A DNA stretch of 32,780 nt, taken from assembly GCA_027076405.1 (NCBI GenBank), contig JALTJN010000500.1, forward strand, positions 1 through 32,780. The letters run 5' to 3'. The position numbers and the translations under genes were made by a program. Under the pieces are notes generated by a model. It had not been told where the DNA came from, did no database searches, and saw only the letters and a list, made by a program, of their open reading frames with translations. Origin of the DNA: Chromatiales bacterium. GTDB lineage: Bacteria > Pseudomonadota > Gammaproteobacteria > UBA6429. Positions 1-10,161 of the stretch are shown one piece after another. How positions within the stretch are numbered: the stretch's first letter is position 1; every line of letters begins with the position of its first letter.

Positions 1-83
1 CCAAATAAGCGATCACTTATCCAGGGCAGGTTTGCCGCAATAAATGCAACGAAAAGGAAAATAATAATGATGGTATGTAGCAT
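1..83 (-). CDS. DUF2818-family small membrane protein, C-terminus cut by window edge
   Basis: The reverse strand opens with ATG at 83 and reads MLHTIIIIFLFVAFIAANLP followed by WISDRLFG before the window ends, so only the first 27 or so residues are visible. A short hydrophobic N-terminal helix ending in an AANLP-type motif, placed directly after nuoN, is the pattern of the DUF2818 family that follows nuoN in many beta- and gammaproteobacteria. Its biochemical role is not known to me; the position suggests a link to complex I. A ribosome site AAGGGC lies about 8 bases upstream and falls inside a hairpin (see 87-126). The family call rests on a short fragment plus context. Confidence 0.7.
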   Translation of the reverse strand, partial: MLHTIIIIFLFVAFIAANLPWISDRLF

Positions 84-86
84 GAA

Positions 87-126
87 ATAGCCCTTGTATG
101 ATCGTGCGATCTTGTCAGGGCGCTAT
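87..126 (-). promoter_or_regulatory. Intercistronic hairpin covering the ribosome site of the DUF2818 gene
   Basis: On the minus strand the 81-base gap after nuoN contains ATAGCGCCCT (126-117) and AGGGCTAT (94-87), which pair with a two-base bulge, enclosing a second perfect stem GATCG/CGATC (111-107 with 104-100). The 3' arm contains the AGGGC of the only ribosome-binding sequence before the ATG at 83. The folded form would mask initiation. No T-run follows, so it does not look like a terminator. Function is inferred from pairing only. Confidence 0.45.
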
Positions 127-164
127 TTTAACGGAAGCGGCCTAGGAAGCCAAACTATCACTCG

Positions 165-1604
165 CTAGGACATAACGGCTTGTTTACACAACGCGATTAA
201 GCTATCAGGCATTAAACCAATAAAGAGGATTAAAGCTGCATTTAGTGAAAAGACCCAACGCAAATCTGTGGCACATTCGATAGCTTGAGACTCTTCTGGC
301 TTATCAAAATACATTATTTTAATAATTCGTAAATAATAGAACGCACCAATAATTGAGAAAACAACAGCAACGACAGCAAGCCAGAGTAAATCAGCTGAAA
401 CGACTGCTTTCAACACGGATAATTTAGCCCAAAAGCCTACGAAAGGAGGAACACCCGCCATTGAAAACATAATAAACATCATCATAAAGGCGAACCACGG
501 ACTACGTTGATTAAGTCCTTTATAATCATCGAGCTTATCGGCTTCAAAACCTTTGCGACTCATGATAATAATCATACCGAAACTGGCCATTGACATAAGT
601 ACATAGGTAATTGTGTAGAACATGGATGCAGCAAAACCTTCCTGCGAACCAGACAAAACACCTAGCATTAAAAAACCAACGTGAGAAATAGTTGAATATG
701 CCAGCATGCGTTTAATATTGGTTTGCGCTATCGCAACAATATTACCAATTGCCATTGATGAGACAGCAAGAATAATCAATATACCCTGCCACTGTGCATG
801 TAATTCAAGTAAGCCACCAACCAGTAAACGCATTAACATTGCAAAAGCGGCTATTTTAGGCGCAGTTGCAATATAAAGAGTAACCGCAGTTGGAGCGCCT
901 TGATATACGTCCGGTAACCACATATGGAAAGGGACTGCCCCGAGTTTAAAGGCAACCCCAACAATAATGAAAACCAGACCAAAAGCTAAAATTGTTTTAT
1001 CTGTTACTGAAGCAAGTTGTTGGCTAACCACTTGTAAATCCAGACTTCCGGTCGCACCGTAAAGCATGGACATACCATAGAGCAACATACCAGATGCAAT
1101 AGCTCCCAGAACAAAGTATTTCATTGCAGATTCAGAAGCCACGCTGGAATCACGTTGTAACGCAACCATTGCGTAAAGACATAAAGACAAAAGCTCCAGC
1201 CCTAAGTACAAGGTAAGAAAACTGCTTGCAGAGATCATGATCATCATACCCAGCACGCCAAACAAGCCAAGTACAAAATATTCACCGCAGAAAATATTAC
1301 GCTCTTTTAAATAGTCTTTTGAATACACGAAGGTAACAAACGTTGCGATATAGACACCCAGTTTTAACACTGAACTCATAGGATCAGAAACAAAGGTTTG
1401 ACTAAAAATATAAAAGGTATCATCACTAAATAAATTTAAAGTTAAGAAGAAAGCAATAACTAAAGTTAGTTGAGATAATAAATAGGTAATATGTCGATTT
1501 TTATCGGTAAGAAATAAATCAACCACCAAAATTATACTCGCCATGGAGAGAATAAATATTTCTGGTATTGCCAGGTGTAAGTTATTTAATAATGTAGCGG
1601 TCAT
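165..1604 (-). CDS. nuoN: NADH-quinone oxidoreductase subunit N
   Basis: This 479-residue protein is one of the three antiporter-like membrane subunits of complex I, involved in proton pumping in the inner membrane. It is almost entirely hydrophobic, with about 14 predicted helices. The conserved glutamate of the antiporter fold is visible at about E137 in [10 protein letters not shown] and a buried lysine at about K220 in [17 protein letters not shown], the usual NuoN signature. Length matches the family (about 480). It is the last of the fourteen nuo genes, 21 bases after nuoM, and ends in TAG. The start is ATG. Nothing is odd about it. Confidence 0.97.
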   Translation of the reverse strand: MTATLLNNLHLAIPEIFILSMASIILVVDLFLTDKNRHITYLLSQLTLVIAFFLTLNLFSDDTFYIFSQTFVSDPMSSVLKLGVYIATFVTFVYSKDYLKERNIFCGEYFVLGLFGVLGMMIMISASSFLTLYLGLELLSLCLYAMVALQRDSSVASESAMKYFVLGAIASGMLLYGMSMLYGATGSLDLQVVSQQLASVTDKTILAFGLVFIIVGVAFKLGAVPFHMWLPDVYQGAPTAVTLYIATAPKIAAFAMLMRLLVGGLLELHAQWQGILIILAVSSMAIGNIVAIAQTNIKRMLAYSTISHVGFLMLGVLSGSQEGFAASMFYTITYVLMSMASFGMIIIMSRKGFEADKLDDYKGLNQRSPWFAFMMMFIMFSMAGVPPFVGFWAKLSVLKAVVSADLLWLAVVAVVFSIIGAFYYLRIIKIMYFDKPEESQAIECATDLRWVFSLNAALILFIGLMPDSLIALCKQAVMS

Positions 1605-1625
1605 TACGTTGCTCTCAATTCACTC

Positions 1626-3143
1626 TTATAGTTTACTTTGCATAATATGTTGCAATAACTCTGCAACAGTAACATCCATTACTTCTACTAATGGAGCAGG
1701 CCAGACACCGAATAACAATACGGTAGAAGCGAGTACTGCAAGGAAGAAAAATTCACGTTTATTAATGTCTTGCATTGTTTTCACTGCATCATTAACAACT
1801 TCTCCAAAGATTACCCGCTTCACCATCCATAATGTATAAGCGGCACCAATAATTAATGTTAATGCTGCAAGGAAGGCGTACCAGAAATTGGCTTTAAAAC
1901 TGCTCAATATAACCATAAATTCGCCAACAAAACCTGATGTACCAGGCAAACCCGCATTGGCCATCGCAAAGAACACCATGAATGCAGCAAACTTGGGCAT
2001 GTGATTCACCACACCGCCATAGTCTTTAATTTGTCTTGAGTGCAAACGGTCATACATCACACCAACACAAAGGAACATGGCACCGGAAATAAAGCCATGT
2101 GAAATCATTTGTACGATACCACCGCTCATGCCTAATGCTGCACCGTCGAGATTGCCGCTATTTTTTAAAATCTGGAAAGAAATAAAGAAACCTAAGGTGA
2201 CAAAACCCATATGTGAAATAGACGAATAGGCAATCAGTTTTTTCATGTCTTGCTGAACTAAAGCAACAAAACCAATATAAACAACAGCTATTAATGACAA
2301 TGTAATCATTAACCAATCAAGCTCCTGACTGGCATCCGGCGTAATGGGTAAAGAAAAACGCAAGAAACCATAGGCACCTAATTTCAGCATAATCGCAGCA
2401 AGAATAACTGAACCACCGGTTGGTGCTTCAACGTGTGCATCCGGTAACCAGGTATGTACAGGCCACATAGGTACTTTAACGGCAAAAGCCAGCAAGAAAG
2501 CAATAAAGATAAGTATTTGTGGTGTTAAACCAAGTTTTAGCTGATGGAAATCTAAAATTTCAAAGCTGTTACTTTGCGAATATAAATATAACAAAGCAAT
2601 CAGCATAAAGACTGAACCAAAAAAGGTATAAAGAAAGAACTTAATCGTAGCGTAAACACGATTTTCACCACCCCATACGCCTATCACAATAAACATAGGA
2701 ATTAACATGGCTTCCCAAAAAACATAAAATAAGGCGGCATCTAAAGAGGCAAAAACACCAACCATTAAACCTTCCATGATCAAAAAAGCAGCCATGTATT
2801 GTTCAACTTTATCTTTTATTACTTCCCAACCCGCTATTACCACAATAACTGTCATGAACGTGGTTAAAACGATCAATGGCATAGAAATACCATCAATGCC
2901 TAAGTGGTAATTTATATTAAAAGAGCTGATCCACGGTGTCATTTCCGAGAACTGCATAACTGCCGTTGAAGTATCAAAATCAGAATAGAGAGGAATAGAA
3001 AGCAAGAATGTTAAAATTGAAATTAATAAGGCGATGAAACGTGTATTTGATGCGTTATCTTTTTTTGCCGAGACGAGCAAAAACAGGCCGCCGATGATCG
3101 GTGTCCAAATAACGAGACTTAATAATGGCCAATCTGAAAACAT
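1626..3143 (-). CDS. nuoM: NADH-quinone oxidoreductase subunit M
   Basis: A 505-residue polytopic antiporter-like subunit of complex I, proton-translocating in the distal membrane arm. The key residues are present: E144 in FWEAMLIPMF, K223 in AVKVPMWPVHTWLPDAHVEA and K254 in IMLKLGAYGF, corresponding to the essential Glu and Lys positions of Escherichia NuoM. The ALVQQDMKKLIAYSSISHMG segment is typical of the family. It sits between nuoL (35-base gap) and nuoN (21-base gap) and starts with ATG. Family membership is clear from motif, length and context. Confidence 0.97.
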   Translation of the reverse strand: MFSDWPLLSLVIWTPIIGGLFLLVSAKKDNASNTRFIALLISILTFLLSIPLYSDFDTSTAVMQFSEMTPWISSFNINYHLGIDGISMPLIVLTTFMTVIVVIAGWEVIKDKVEQYMAAFLIMEGLMVGVFASLDAALFYVFWEAMLIPMFIVIGVWGGENRVYATIKFFLYTFFGSVFMLIALLYLYSQSNSFEILDFHQLKLGLTPQILIFIAFLLAFAVKVPMWPVHTWLPDAHVEAPTGGSVILAAIMLKLGAYGFLRFSLPITPDASQELDWLMITLSLIAVVYIGFVALVQQDMKKLIAYSSISHMGFVTLGFFISFQILKNSGNLDGAALGMSGGIVQMISHGFISGAMFLCVGVMYDRLHSRQIKDYGGVVNHMPKFAAFMVFFAMANAGLPGTSGFVGEFMVILSSFKANFWYAFLAALTLIIGAAYTLWMVKRVIFGEVVNDAVKTMQDINKREFFFLAVLASTVLLFGVWPAPLVEVMDVTVAELLQHIMQSKL

Positions 3144-3178
3144 ACTAATAACCTTTTCTTCTTATTATGATTTTATTG

Positions 3179-5140
3179 TTAAAAAACAAACAAACCCATC
3201 AATACAATTAAACCAATTATCATTGCAAACGCATAGTGATAGAGATAGCCCGTTTGAATATGACGAACAACCGAACTGATAAAGCCAACCGTTTTAGCTG
3301 AACCGTTTACAACTAATCCATCAATCAGTTTTTGATCACCAAACTTCCATAGAAGCTTACCGATACCGATACTGCCTCCGGCAAAAACGATTTCATTAAA
3401 CTTATCTGCAAAATATTTATTAACTAATACTGTGTGAACAAATGACAGCTTCTGCTCAAACCACTCAGGAATATCCGGGCGTTTCATGTAGAAGAACCAG
3501 GCAACAGCCACACCTGAAGCAGCTAACCAGAATGGTAATGTCCAGACAGCATGTAATACCATACCAAACCAACCATGAAATTCTTTCGCAAGCTCACCAA
3601 GAACATCATGTTCCGGTAATACAAAAATCGCATCGCCAAAGAAATCACCAAAGGCCATATCACCAACAAATATCGCACCAATAATAACTGAAGGAATGGC
3701 TAACAGAACTAAGGGAACCCATACGACTTTATCGGTTTCATGTAAATGCTCACGCGTATGTTCATCCATGCGCTCTTTGCCATGAAAGACCAAAAAGTAC
3801 ATGCGAAAACTATATAAGGCGGTAATAAATACACCTGCTAAAACTGAAAAATAGGCAAAACCAGAACCGGCAATGGTTGAATGCCCTACCGCTTCAATAA
3901 TGGAATCTTTTGAGTAGAAACCTGCAAAAAAAGGTGTTCCTATTAAGGCTAATGAACCAATTAAAGATGTGATCCAGGTAAATGGCATATACTTACGTAA
4001 GCCACCCATCTTGCGCATATCCTGTTCGTGATGCATGGCAATAATGACTGACCCTGCCCCCAAAAAGAGCAATGCTTTAAAGAAAGCATGTGTCATTAAG
4101 TGGAATACACCCGCAGCATAGGCTGAAGCACCTAACGCAACAGTCATATAACCAAGTTGTGAAAGCGTTGAATAGGCAACAACACGTTTAATATCATTTT
4201 GTACTAAACCAAGGAAGCCCATAAAGAGTGCCGTAATTGCACCAATGACTAAAATAAAGCTCAGTGCAGTTTCAGAGAATTCAAATAATGGCGACATGCG
4301 AGTCACCATAAAGATACCCGCGGTTACCATTGTGGCAGCATGTATTAATGCTGATATTGGCGTTGGGCCTTCCATTGAATCGGGTAACCAGACATGTAAT
4401 GGAACTTGTGCAGACTTACCCATTGCACCAATAAATAATGAAATACAAATAACTGTCATTACGGACCATTCACTACCCGGAATAATTTCCATCGTCTGGC
4501 CATTCACTTTTTCAACACCGGCAAAAACAGTGGCGTAATCCAGTGAACCGAAATACATTAAAACACCAGCAATACCAAGCAAGAAACCGAAGTCGCCCAC
4601 ACGGTTAACTAAAAATGCTTTCATATTTGCATAAATAGCCGTATCACGCGTATACCAGAAGCCAATCAATAAATATGAAACCAGACCTACTGCTTCCCAG
4701 CCAAAGAACAGCTGCATAAAGTTATTTGCCATAACCAGCATAAGCATTGAGAAGGTAAATAAAGAGATATAACTAAAGAAACGCTGATACCCGGGATCTT
4801 CTTTCATATAGCCAATGGTATAAATATGCACCATTAAAGAAACAAAGGTCACGACGACCATCATCATTGATGTTAGTTGATCAACCAGAAATCCGACTTC
4901 TAAACTTAAGCCATCAACTGCCATCCATTGATAAACAGTGCCATTAAAACTTTCGCCACCATCAATATTGATATATTTAAATACAATAGCTGAAAGAAGA
5001 AAGGAAACAGCAACACCAATAATGGTTGCCCAGTGAGCGCCACTACGCCCAACTTTATGTCCAAAAAAACCTGCGATGATTGAACCAATGAGTGGAGACA
5101 ATACAATCCAGAGATAAATGTTTTCCATATTATCTGTCAC
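3179..5140 (-). CDS. nuoL: NADH-quinone oxidoreductase subunit L
   Basis: A 653-residue subunit at the tip of the complex I membrane arm. It carries the antiporter core (E149 in FFGWEAVGLVSYLLIGFWY, K242 in GKSAQVPLHVWLPDSMEGPT) followed by the long C-terminal part that forms the lateral helix running along NuoM and NuoN. The reading frame begins with GTG at 5140, three bases after the nuoK stop, with AAGGGG six bases upstream, inside the end of nuoK. An ATG four codons later (5128) is the alternative, giving 649 residues, but its spacing to a ribosome site is poorer. I prefer the GTG, with moderate certainty. Confidence 0.96.
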   Translation of the reverse strand: MTDNMENIYLWIVLSPLIGSIIAGFFGHKVGRSGAHWATIIGVAVSFLLSAIVFKYINIDGGESFNGTVYQWMAVDGLSLEVGFLVDQLTSMMMVVVTFVSLMVHIYTIGYMKEDPGYQRFFSYISLFTFSMLMLVMANNFMQLFFGWEAVGLVSYLLIGFWYTRDTAIYANMKAFLVNRVGDFGFLLGIAGVLMYFGSLDYATVFAGVEKVNGQTMEIIPGSEWSVMTVICISLFIGAMGKSAQVPLHVWLPDSMEGPTPISALIHAATMVTAGIFMVTRMSPLFEFSETALSFILVIGAITALFMGFLGLVQNDIKRVVAYSTLSQLGYMTVALGASAYAAGVFHLMTHAFFKALLFLGAGSVIIAMHHEQDMRKMGGLRKYMPFTWITSLIGSLALIGTPFFAGFYSKDSIIEAVGHSTIAGSGFAYFSVLAGVFITALYSFRMYFLVFHGKERMDEHTREHLHETDKVVWVPLVLLAIPSVIIGAIFVGDMAFGDFFGDAIFVLPEHDVLGELAKEFHGWFGMVLHAVWTLPFWLAASGVAVAWFFYMKRPDIPEWFEQKLSFVHTVLVNKYFADKFNEIVFAGGSIGIGKLLWKFGDQKLIDGLVVNGSAKTVGFISSVVRHIQTGYLYHYAFAMIIGLIVLMGLFVF

Positions 5141-5143
5141 GCC

Positions 5144-5449
5144 CTACCCCTTCATACTATCAAGTTCATCGACATCAATAGTTCGCTTGTTACGGAACAG
5201 CACAACCAGGATGGCCAGACCAATTGCCGCTTCTGCAGCGGCAACGGTGAGAATAAAGAAAACAAAAACCTGCCCGGATAAATCACCAAGAAAATGTGAA
5301 AAAGCAACAAAATTAATATTAACGGACAGCAACATAAGCTCAATCGACATTAAAATAATGATGATGTTTTTCCTGTTAAGAAAAATACCGGCAACACTTA
5401 AGCTAAACATAATAGCGCCTAATGTAAGATAGTCTGATAAAGCAATCAT
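5144..5449 (-). CDS. nuoK: NADH-quinone oxidoreductase subunit K
   Basis: A 101-residue, three-helix subunit of complex I, homologous to MrpC/ND4L. The two membrane glutamates needed for proton transfer are present at E37 (SIELML) and E73 ([10 protein letters not shown]). Length is the usual one for NuoK. It lies 8 bases after nuoJ and 3 bases before the GTG of nuoL, and the end of its coding sequence supplies the nuoL ribosome site. The start is ATG. Confidence 0.96.
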   Translation of the reverse strand: MIALSDYLTLGAIMFSLSVAGIFLNRKNIIIILMSIELMLLSVNINFVAFSHFLGDLSGQVFVFFILTVAAAEAAIGLAILVVLFRNKRTIDVDELDSMKG

Positions 5450-5457
5450 AATAAAAC

Positions 5458-6063
5458 CTATTTAAGCCTGTCTGAGTCCATTTTAACCATACGAATACGA
5501 TCATTACGTTGTACAGCAATTTGTGCGTCAGGATTTTGATATTTAGTTTTTGGTCTGCGACGTAATGTTAATGCAATCGCAGCAATAATAGCGACTAATA
5601 AAATCACAGCTGCTATTTCAAACGGGTAAACATAAACGGTGTATAATATTAAGCCCAGCTCACGGGTATTATTATAATCAGCGGCATGTCGCACAGGTGC
5701 TGCTACCTTATCCAGGCCAAAATGTTCAACCCCAACAACCATAAACATCATGGCAGCCATGGCGACTAAAACAGCAAGCCCAATCGGTAAATACTGAATG
5801 AAAGCGGCACGCATTCTGGCAACATTAATATCCAGCATCATAACCACAAACAGGAATAAAACCATCACCGCACCAACGTAAACCAACACCAGTGTGATCG
5901 CTAAAAACTCTGCTTCAAGCAACATCCAGATTGCAGCACAGGAAAAAAAGGTAAGAACAAGAAAAAGTGCTGCCTGCACCGGATTTTTCACCGTGATCAC
6001 CATTGCTGCACTAAACACCATAATGGCGGCAAACACATAAAAAACGATATTTTCAAATCCCAT
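5458..6063 (-). CDS. nuoJ: NADH-quinone oxidoreductase subunit J
   Basis: A 201-residue five-helix subunit (ND6 homologue) lying between the quinone-binding arm and the pump modules. The conserved third helix [20 protein letters not shown] with the preceding LLEAEFLA glutamates is diagnostic. After the last helix (about residue 165) comes a basic, soluble tail containing [11 protein letters not shown]. The gene follows nuoI by 34 bases and precedes nuoK by 8 bases. The start is ATG. Confidence 0.96.
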   Translation of the reverse strand: MGFENIVFYVFAAIMVFSAAMVITVKNPVQAALFLVLTFFSCAAIWMLLEAEFLAITLVLVYVGAVMVLFLFVVMMLDINVARMRAAFIQYLPIGLAVLVAMAAMMFMVVGVEHFGLDKVAAPVRHAADYNNTRELGLILYTVYVYPFEIAAVILLVAIIAAIALTLRRRPKTKYQNPDAQIAVQRNDRIRMVKMDSDRLK

Positions 6064-6097
6064 TATTTTTCAACCCTGTTCTTAAATTTAATCATGC

Positions 6098-6586
6098 TTA
6101 ACGATAAGGTGCATCAAGAGCACGAGCAGCCGCAATTTCTTTTTCATACTTATCACCAACAGCAAGCAAGCGTTCTTTGGTCATATAAAGATCGCCTTTT
6201 TTCTCACCGTAGTATTCAAAAATATGTGTTTCAACAATAGAGTCAACCGGACAAGACTCTTCACAGTAACCGCAGAAAATACATTTTGTTAAATCAATAT
6301 CATAGCGAGTGGTTCGACGTGAGCCATCATCACGCGGTTCTGACTCAATAGTAATTGCTAATGCCGGACAAACAGCTTCACAAAGTTTGCAGGCAATACA
6401 GCGTTCTTCACCATTCGGATAACGTCGTAAGGCATGTAACCCCCGAAAGCGAGGTGACAAAGGTGTTTTGTCATCCGGGTACTGCAAAGTAAATTTACGT
6501 GCAAAAAAGTAACGCCCCGTTACACCAAGCCCTATTCGTAACTCTTTTAGCGATAAACTTTTTAAAAATCGAATTAGTCCTGACAT
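6098..6586 (-). CDS. nuoI: NADH-quinone oxidoreductase subunit I (2x 4Fe-4S ferredoxin subunit)
   Basis: A 162-residue subunit carrying clusters N6a and N6b, which pass electrons from NuoG towards NuoB. Two ferredoxin motifs are visible: C63, C66, C69, C73 ([12 protein letters not shown]) and C102, C105, C108, C112 ([12 protein letters not shown]). An amphipathic N-terminal helix anchors it to NuoH. Both the length and the motif spacing are those of the alpha/beta/gamma-proteobacterial and mitochondrial type (TYKY). It lies 18 bases after nuoH and starts with ATG. Confidence 0.97.
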   Translation of the reverse strand: MSGLIRFLKSLSLKELRIGLGVTGRYFFARKFTLQYPDDKTPLSPRFRGLHALRRYPNGEERCIACKLCEAVCPALAITIESEPRDDGSRRTTRYDIDLTKCIFCGYCEESCPVDSIVETHIFEYYGEKKGDLYMTKERLLAVGDKYEKEIAAARALDAPYR

Positions 6587-6604
6587 GTTTATTCTCCCAA
6601 CCTC

Positions 6605-7738
6605 TTAAGCCGCACTAAACCAGGGACCTAACCCGGTTAAAACAAACACACCAACTACCAGTAACCAAACGATAGTGATCGGAATAAATACTTTCCAGCC
6701 GAGACGCATGATCTGATCATAACGATAACGCGGGAATGTGGCACGGAACCATAAAAATAAGAATAAGAAAATGGCCATCTTAGCAAAGAACCAGTGAATG
6801 CCATCACCAAAGAACCAGCCAATAAATGGAATTGAAGTTAATGATTCAAAGAAAGCAAAACCGTGAAGAGGGGATAACCAACCACCCATAAACATAATTG
6901 ACGTTAACGCCGCAATTAAGATCATATTGGCATATTCAGCAAGGAAAAATACCGCAAACGCCATTCCTGAATAATCAACATGGAAACCGGCAACGATTTC
7001 AGACTCACCTTCTGCTACATCAAACGGCGCACGATTGGTTTCAGCAACACCGGATATAAAATAAATAACAAACAAAGGAAACAATGGAATCATGAACCAG
7101 TTGAATAAACCATACTCACCACTTTGAGAGTTTACAATTTCACCTAAATTCAAACTACCCGCAGCAATCAATACACCAACCAATGCAAAGCCCATCGCTA
7201 TTTCATAAGAAACAATTTGCGCAGCTGAACGCATCGTCCCTAATAAAGCATACTTAGAGTTAGATGACCAACCAGCAATAATTACTCCGTAAACACCTAC
7301 CGAAGTCAACGCCAGTACATATAACAATGCAGCATTTACTTCTGCCAGCACAATACCTTCACCAAAAGGTAAAACAGCCCAGGCTGCTAATGCCGGGCCA
7401 AGCGATAGTAACGGTGCTGTCAAGAAAAGATATTTATTTGCACCGGTGGGAATAATAATTTCCTTAAACATCAGTTTAAGTGCATCAGCAATCGGTTGCA
7501 GTGAACCTCGAGGTCCAACTATGGTTGGTCCCATGCGAACCTGCATTGAACCAATCACTTTTCTTTCTGCAAGAGTCAGGTAAGCAACTGAAAGCATCAG
7601 CGGTACCATAATGACAACTATTTTTAAGACTATCCAGATAACTGTTTGTAATGCATCCGGCAGCATATGGAAATAGACAACAACCCATTCCTGAAACAGT
7701 AATGTCAGCCAATCAATACTTGTATTTAACCATTCCAT
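6605..7738 (-). CDS. nuoH: NADH-quinone oxidoreductase subunit H
   Basis: A 377-residue membrane subunit that forms the quinone chamber with NuoB and NuoD (ND1 homologue). Signature segments are [14 protein letters not shown] (58-71) and [20 protein letters not shown] (about 235-254), the acidic loop next to the quinone site. It is about 50 residues longer than the Escherichia protein, with roughly 22 extra N-terminal residues ahead of the first conserved helix and an insertion near [18 protein letters not shown]. The longer form is common in beta- and many gammaproteobacteria. ATG start; 21 bases after nuoG. Confidence 0.97.
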   Translation of the reverse strand: MEWLNTSIDWLTLLFQEWVVVYFHMLPDALQTVIWIVLKIVVIMVPLMLSVAYLTLAERKVIGSMQVRMGPTIVGPRGSLQPIADALKLMFKEIIIPTGANKYLFLTAPLLSLGPALAAWAVLPFGEGIVLAEVNAALLYVLALTSVGVYGVIIAGWSSNSKYALLGTMRSAAQIVSYEIAMGFALVGVLIAAGSLNLGEIVNSQSGEYGLFNWFMIPLFPLFVIYFISGVAETNRAPFDVAEGESEIVAGFHVDYSGMAFAVFFLAEYANMILIAALTSIMFMGGWLSPLHGFAFFESLTSIPFIGWFFGDGIHWFFAKMAIFLFLFLWFRATFPRYRYDQIMRLGWKVFIPITIVWLLVVGVFVLTGLGPWFSAA

Positions 7739-7759
7739 CTATCGTTCCAACTCTCTCAA

Positions 7760-10126
7760 TTAGCTCTTGGCGCTTAAAGTTATTTCTGAATAAGCGTCAT
7801 CAAAATCGTCAACACCTTGCACACCTTGTGGAATCACCGCGCAGTTATCAGGAATTGAATCTTCGATATAAACTCTTAATTTCAACTTAATATTGTTTTG
7901 TGCAACCACAACATTATCTTCATCCTGAATATTATTCAGTCTGGCTGTATCTGCATTAATAATGATACAGGCAGGAAGTGCATCGGTAGTCTGCTGCAAT
8001 GCCTCTGCACGACGCACGACACTATCAACAGCATAAAGTGGTAGCAAACCAATACGATTGATACCTTCACTATCTTTTGCAAGTGATTGCGGACAACGCC
8101 ATGCACTCATATTCGATGTCTCAATATTGCCCATTTGCTGTTTTGCTTCATCACGAACATCTTCAGAAGTAATGTAATCAAAACCATCAAGCTCAAAGAT
8201 ATTTCCTAACACGCGTAAAATTTTCCATGCCGGTCGTGTTTCTGCAAATGGTGTAACAGCACCAGTAAAGCTCTGCCACGTACCCTCGGCATTGACATAA
8301 GTCCCCGATGTTTCACTCGACGGAGAAATAGGTAGTAACACATCAGCATACGCTTTCATTTCATCTGTCACATAAGATGTAAGTGAAACAACAAAGTCAG
8401 CATCGTTCATTGCTTTCATGGCAACAGATGGAGTAGCTGTATCAAACTCTGGCTCTATTCCTAAAAGAATAAAGGCATTCATACCATCACTTAACATCTC
8501 AGCGGTATTTTTACCCGATTCACTTTCTCCACCACAAGTACGATGCGGTAAAACACCAGTTAACCAGGCACCAGCAGCATTAGCACCATCAGATAATGTA
8601 CTCATCGTTGCACCTGATAATTCAGCTATCATCACTGATAATGCACGTAAATCTGCTAGCTGCGGCTGCAACATAGCCTGTGTGCCAAGAATCACAGTTG
8701 CTTTATCTGAGTTATGCAAATGATTAGCAATAGCAAGACTGGCATCACTCGTTTTAACATTACTTAATAACGCATCCAAACCTTCTGCTGCTGTTTTGCC
8801 ACTTAAGGTTAATAAGGCTTTTGTGATTTCAGCCAGCGAATTCACCATTTCTGCTGGCGAAGTAACCAGTTTTTCTGTTACAGGGAAATTAAAATCAAAA
8901 TCAACCGCATTCACTGCCATAACTTTTGCGCCTTTAAGGGCGGATTTACGAATACGATGTCCTGCAATGGGCTGATCTTTACGAATCCATGAGCCGACTA
9001 AAAGAACAGCATCACTATTTTCTAAATCAGTGAGTGATTGTGCTAATGAAGGAAATTGTGGTGCGATATCCTGATCACTAAAATCAGACTGACGTAAACG
9101 ATGATCAATATTATTAGAGCCCAAACCACGCATGAGCTTTTGCGTTAAATACATTTCTTCAACAGTAGCAGAAGGTGAAACGAGTGTTCCGATATTTTCG
9201 ACACCCTCTTTTTTAATAACTGTTTTTAATCCTTCATAGGCATAGTTCAATGCTGTCTGCCAATCAACTTCTTTCCAGCTATTCCCCTGCTTAATCATGG
9301 GAGACGGTAAACGCTCTTCATGATGTAAACCCAGATAGCTAAAACGATCTCTATCCGATAACCAAAGCTCATTGATGGATTCATTATCTTCAGGTAACAC
9401 ACGCATGACTTTATGACGACGTGTTTCAATATCAATATTCGAACCAAGACAATCGTGACTTGCAATACTCTTTGTTTGGTTATTTTCCCAGGGGCGACCG
9501 GTATAACGATATGGCTTAGAAGTTAATGCGCCAACTGGACATAAATCGATAACATTACCTGATAACTCAGAAGCAACGGCTCGCTCAACATATGTTCCAA
9601 TTCGCATATTTTCGCCACGACCCGTTGCACCTAATTCCATAATACCCGCGACTTCCTGTCCAAATCGAACACAACGTGTACAGTGGATACAACGTGTCAT
9701 TTCTGTTGCAATGAGAGGACCAATATCTTTATCGGCAACAACGCGTTTTTGTTCACTATAGCGTGAAACATCCTGACCAAAACCAACCGCAATATCTTGT
9801 AACTCACACTCACCGCCCTGATCACAAATTGGGCAGTCTAGTGGATGATTTATTAATAGGAATTCCATAACACTTTTTTGTGCATCAAGCGCCATGGTAG
9901 ATTTAGTAAAGACTTTCATGCCATCAGTAACAGGAGTAGCACAAGCTGGAACAGGCTTTGCGACCTTTTCAACTTCTACCAGACACATACGACAGTTTGC
10001 TGCGACAGATAATTTTTTGTGATAACAAAAACGCGGAATAGTGATACCGGCTTCATCGGCCGCTTCAATCACCATTGCTCCATCAGCTACCTGAAGCGGT
10101 TTTCCGTTAATTTCTATATTTGCCAT
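7760..10126 (-). CDS. nuoG: NADH-quinone oxidoreductase subunit G
   Basis: A 788-residue iron-sulfur subunit of the peripheral arm. The 2Fe-2S (N1b) ligands are C34, C45, C48, C62. The H94-C98-C101-C107 set binds N5, and C146, C149, C152, C196 bind N4. A molybdopterin-oxidoreductase-like domain follows from about residue 220, but without cofactor-binding function in this family. The fourth cluster site N7, present in Escherichia NuoG, is missing: only C226 remains of that motif (SHDCLGSNIDIE). This is the mitochondrial-type layout. The gene follows nuoF by 35 bases, with ATG start. Confidence 0.97.
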   Translation of the reverse strand: MANIEINGKPLQVADGAMVIEAADEAGITIPRFCYHKKLSVAANCRMCLVEVEKVAKPVPACATPVTDGMKVFTKSTMALDAQKSVMEFLLINHPLDCPICDQGGECELQDIAVGFGQDVSRYSEQKRVVADKDIGPLIATEMTRCIHCTRCVRFGQEVAGIMELGATGRGENMRIGTYVERAVASELSGNVIDLCPVGALTSKPYRYTGRPWENNQTKSIASHDCLGSNIDIETRRHKVMRVLPEDNESINELWLSDRDRFSYLGLHHEERLPSPMIKQGNSWKEVDWQTALNYAYEGLKTVIKKEGVENIGTLVSPSATVEEMYLTQKLMRGLGSNNIDHRLRQSDFSDQDIAPQFPSLAQSLTDLENSDAVLLVGSWIRKDQPIAGHRIRKSALKGAKVMAVNAVDFDFNFPVTEKLVTSPAEMVNSLAEITKALLTLSGKTAAEGLDALLSNVKTSDASLAIANHLHNSDKATVILGTQAMLQPQLADLRALSVMIAELSGATMSTLSDGANAAGAWLTGVLPHRTCGGESESGKNTAEMLSDGMNAFILLGIEPEFDTATPSVAMKAMNDADFVVSLTSYVTDEMKAYADVLLPISPSSETSGTYVNAEGTWQSFTGAVTPFAETRPAWKILRVLGNIFELDGFDYITSEDVRDEAKQQMGNIETSNMSAWRCPQSLAKDSEGINRIGLLPLYAVDSVVRRAEALQQTTDALPACIIINADTARLNNIQDEDNVVVAQNNIKLKLRVYIEDSIPDNCAVIPQGVQGVDDFDDAYSEITLSAKS

Positions 10127-10161
10127 CTTATATCTCGTTCAGCTACTTTATAATTAATTAT

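Noticed and set aside
8418..8723. Plus-strand frame of 101 codons inside nuoG
   Set aside because: It overlaps a strongly conserved gene, has no ribosome site and no recognisable product.
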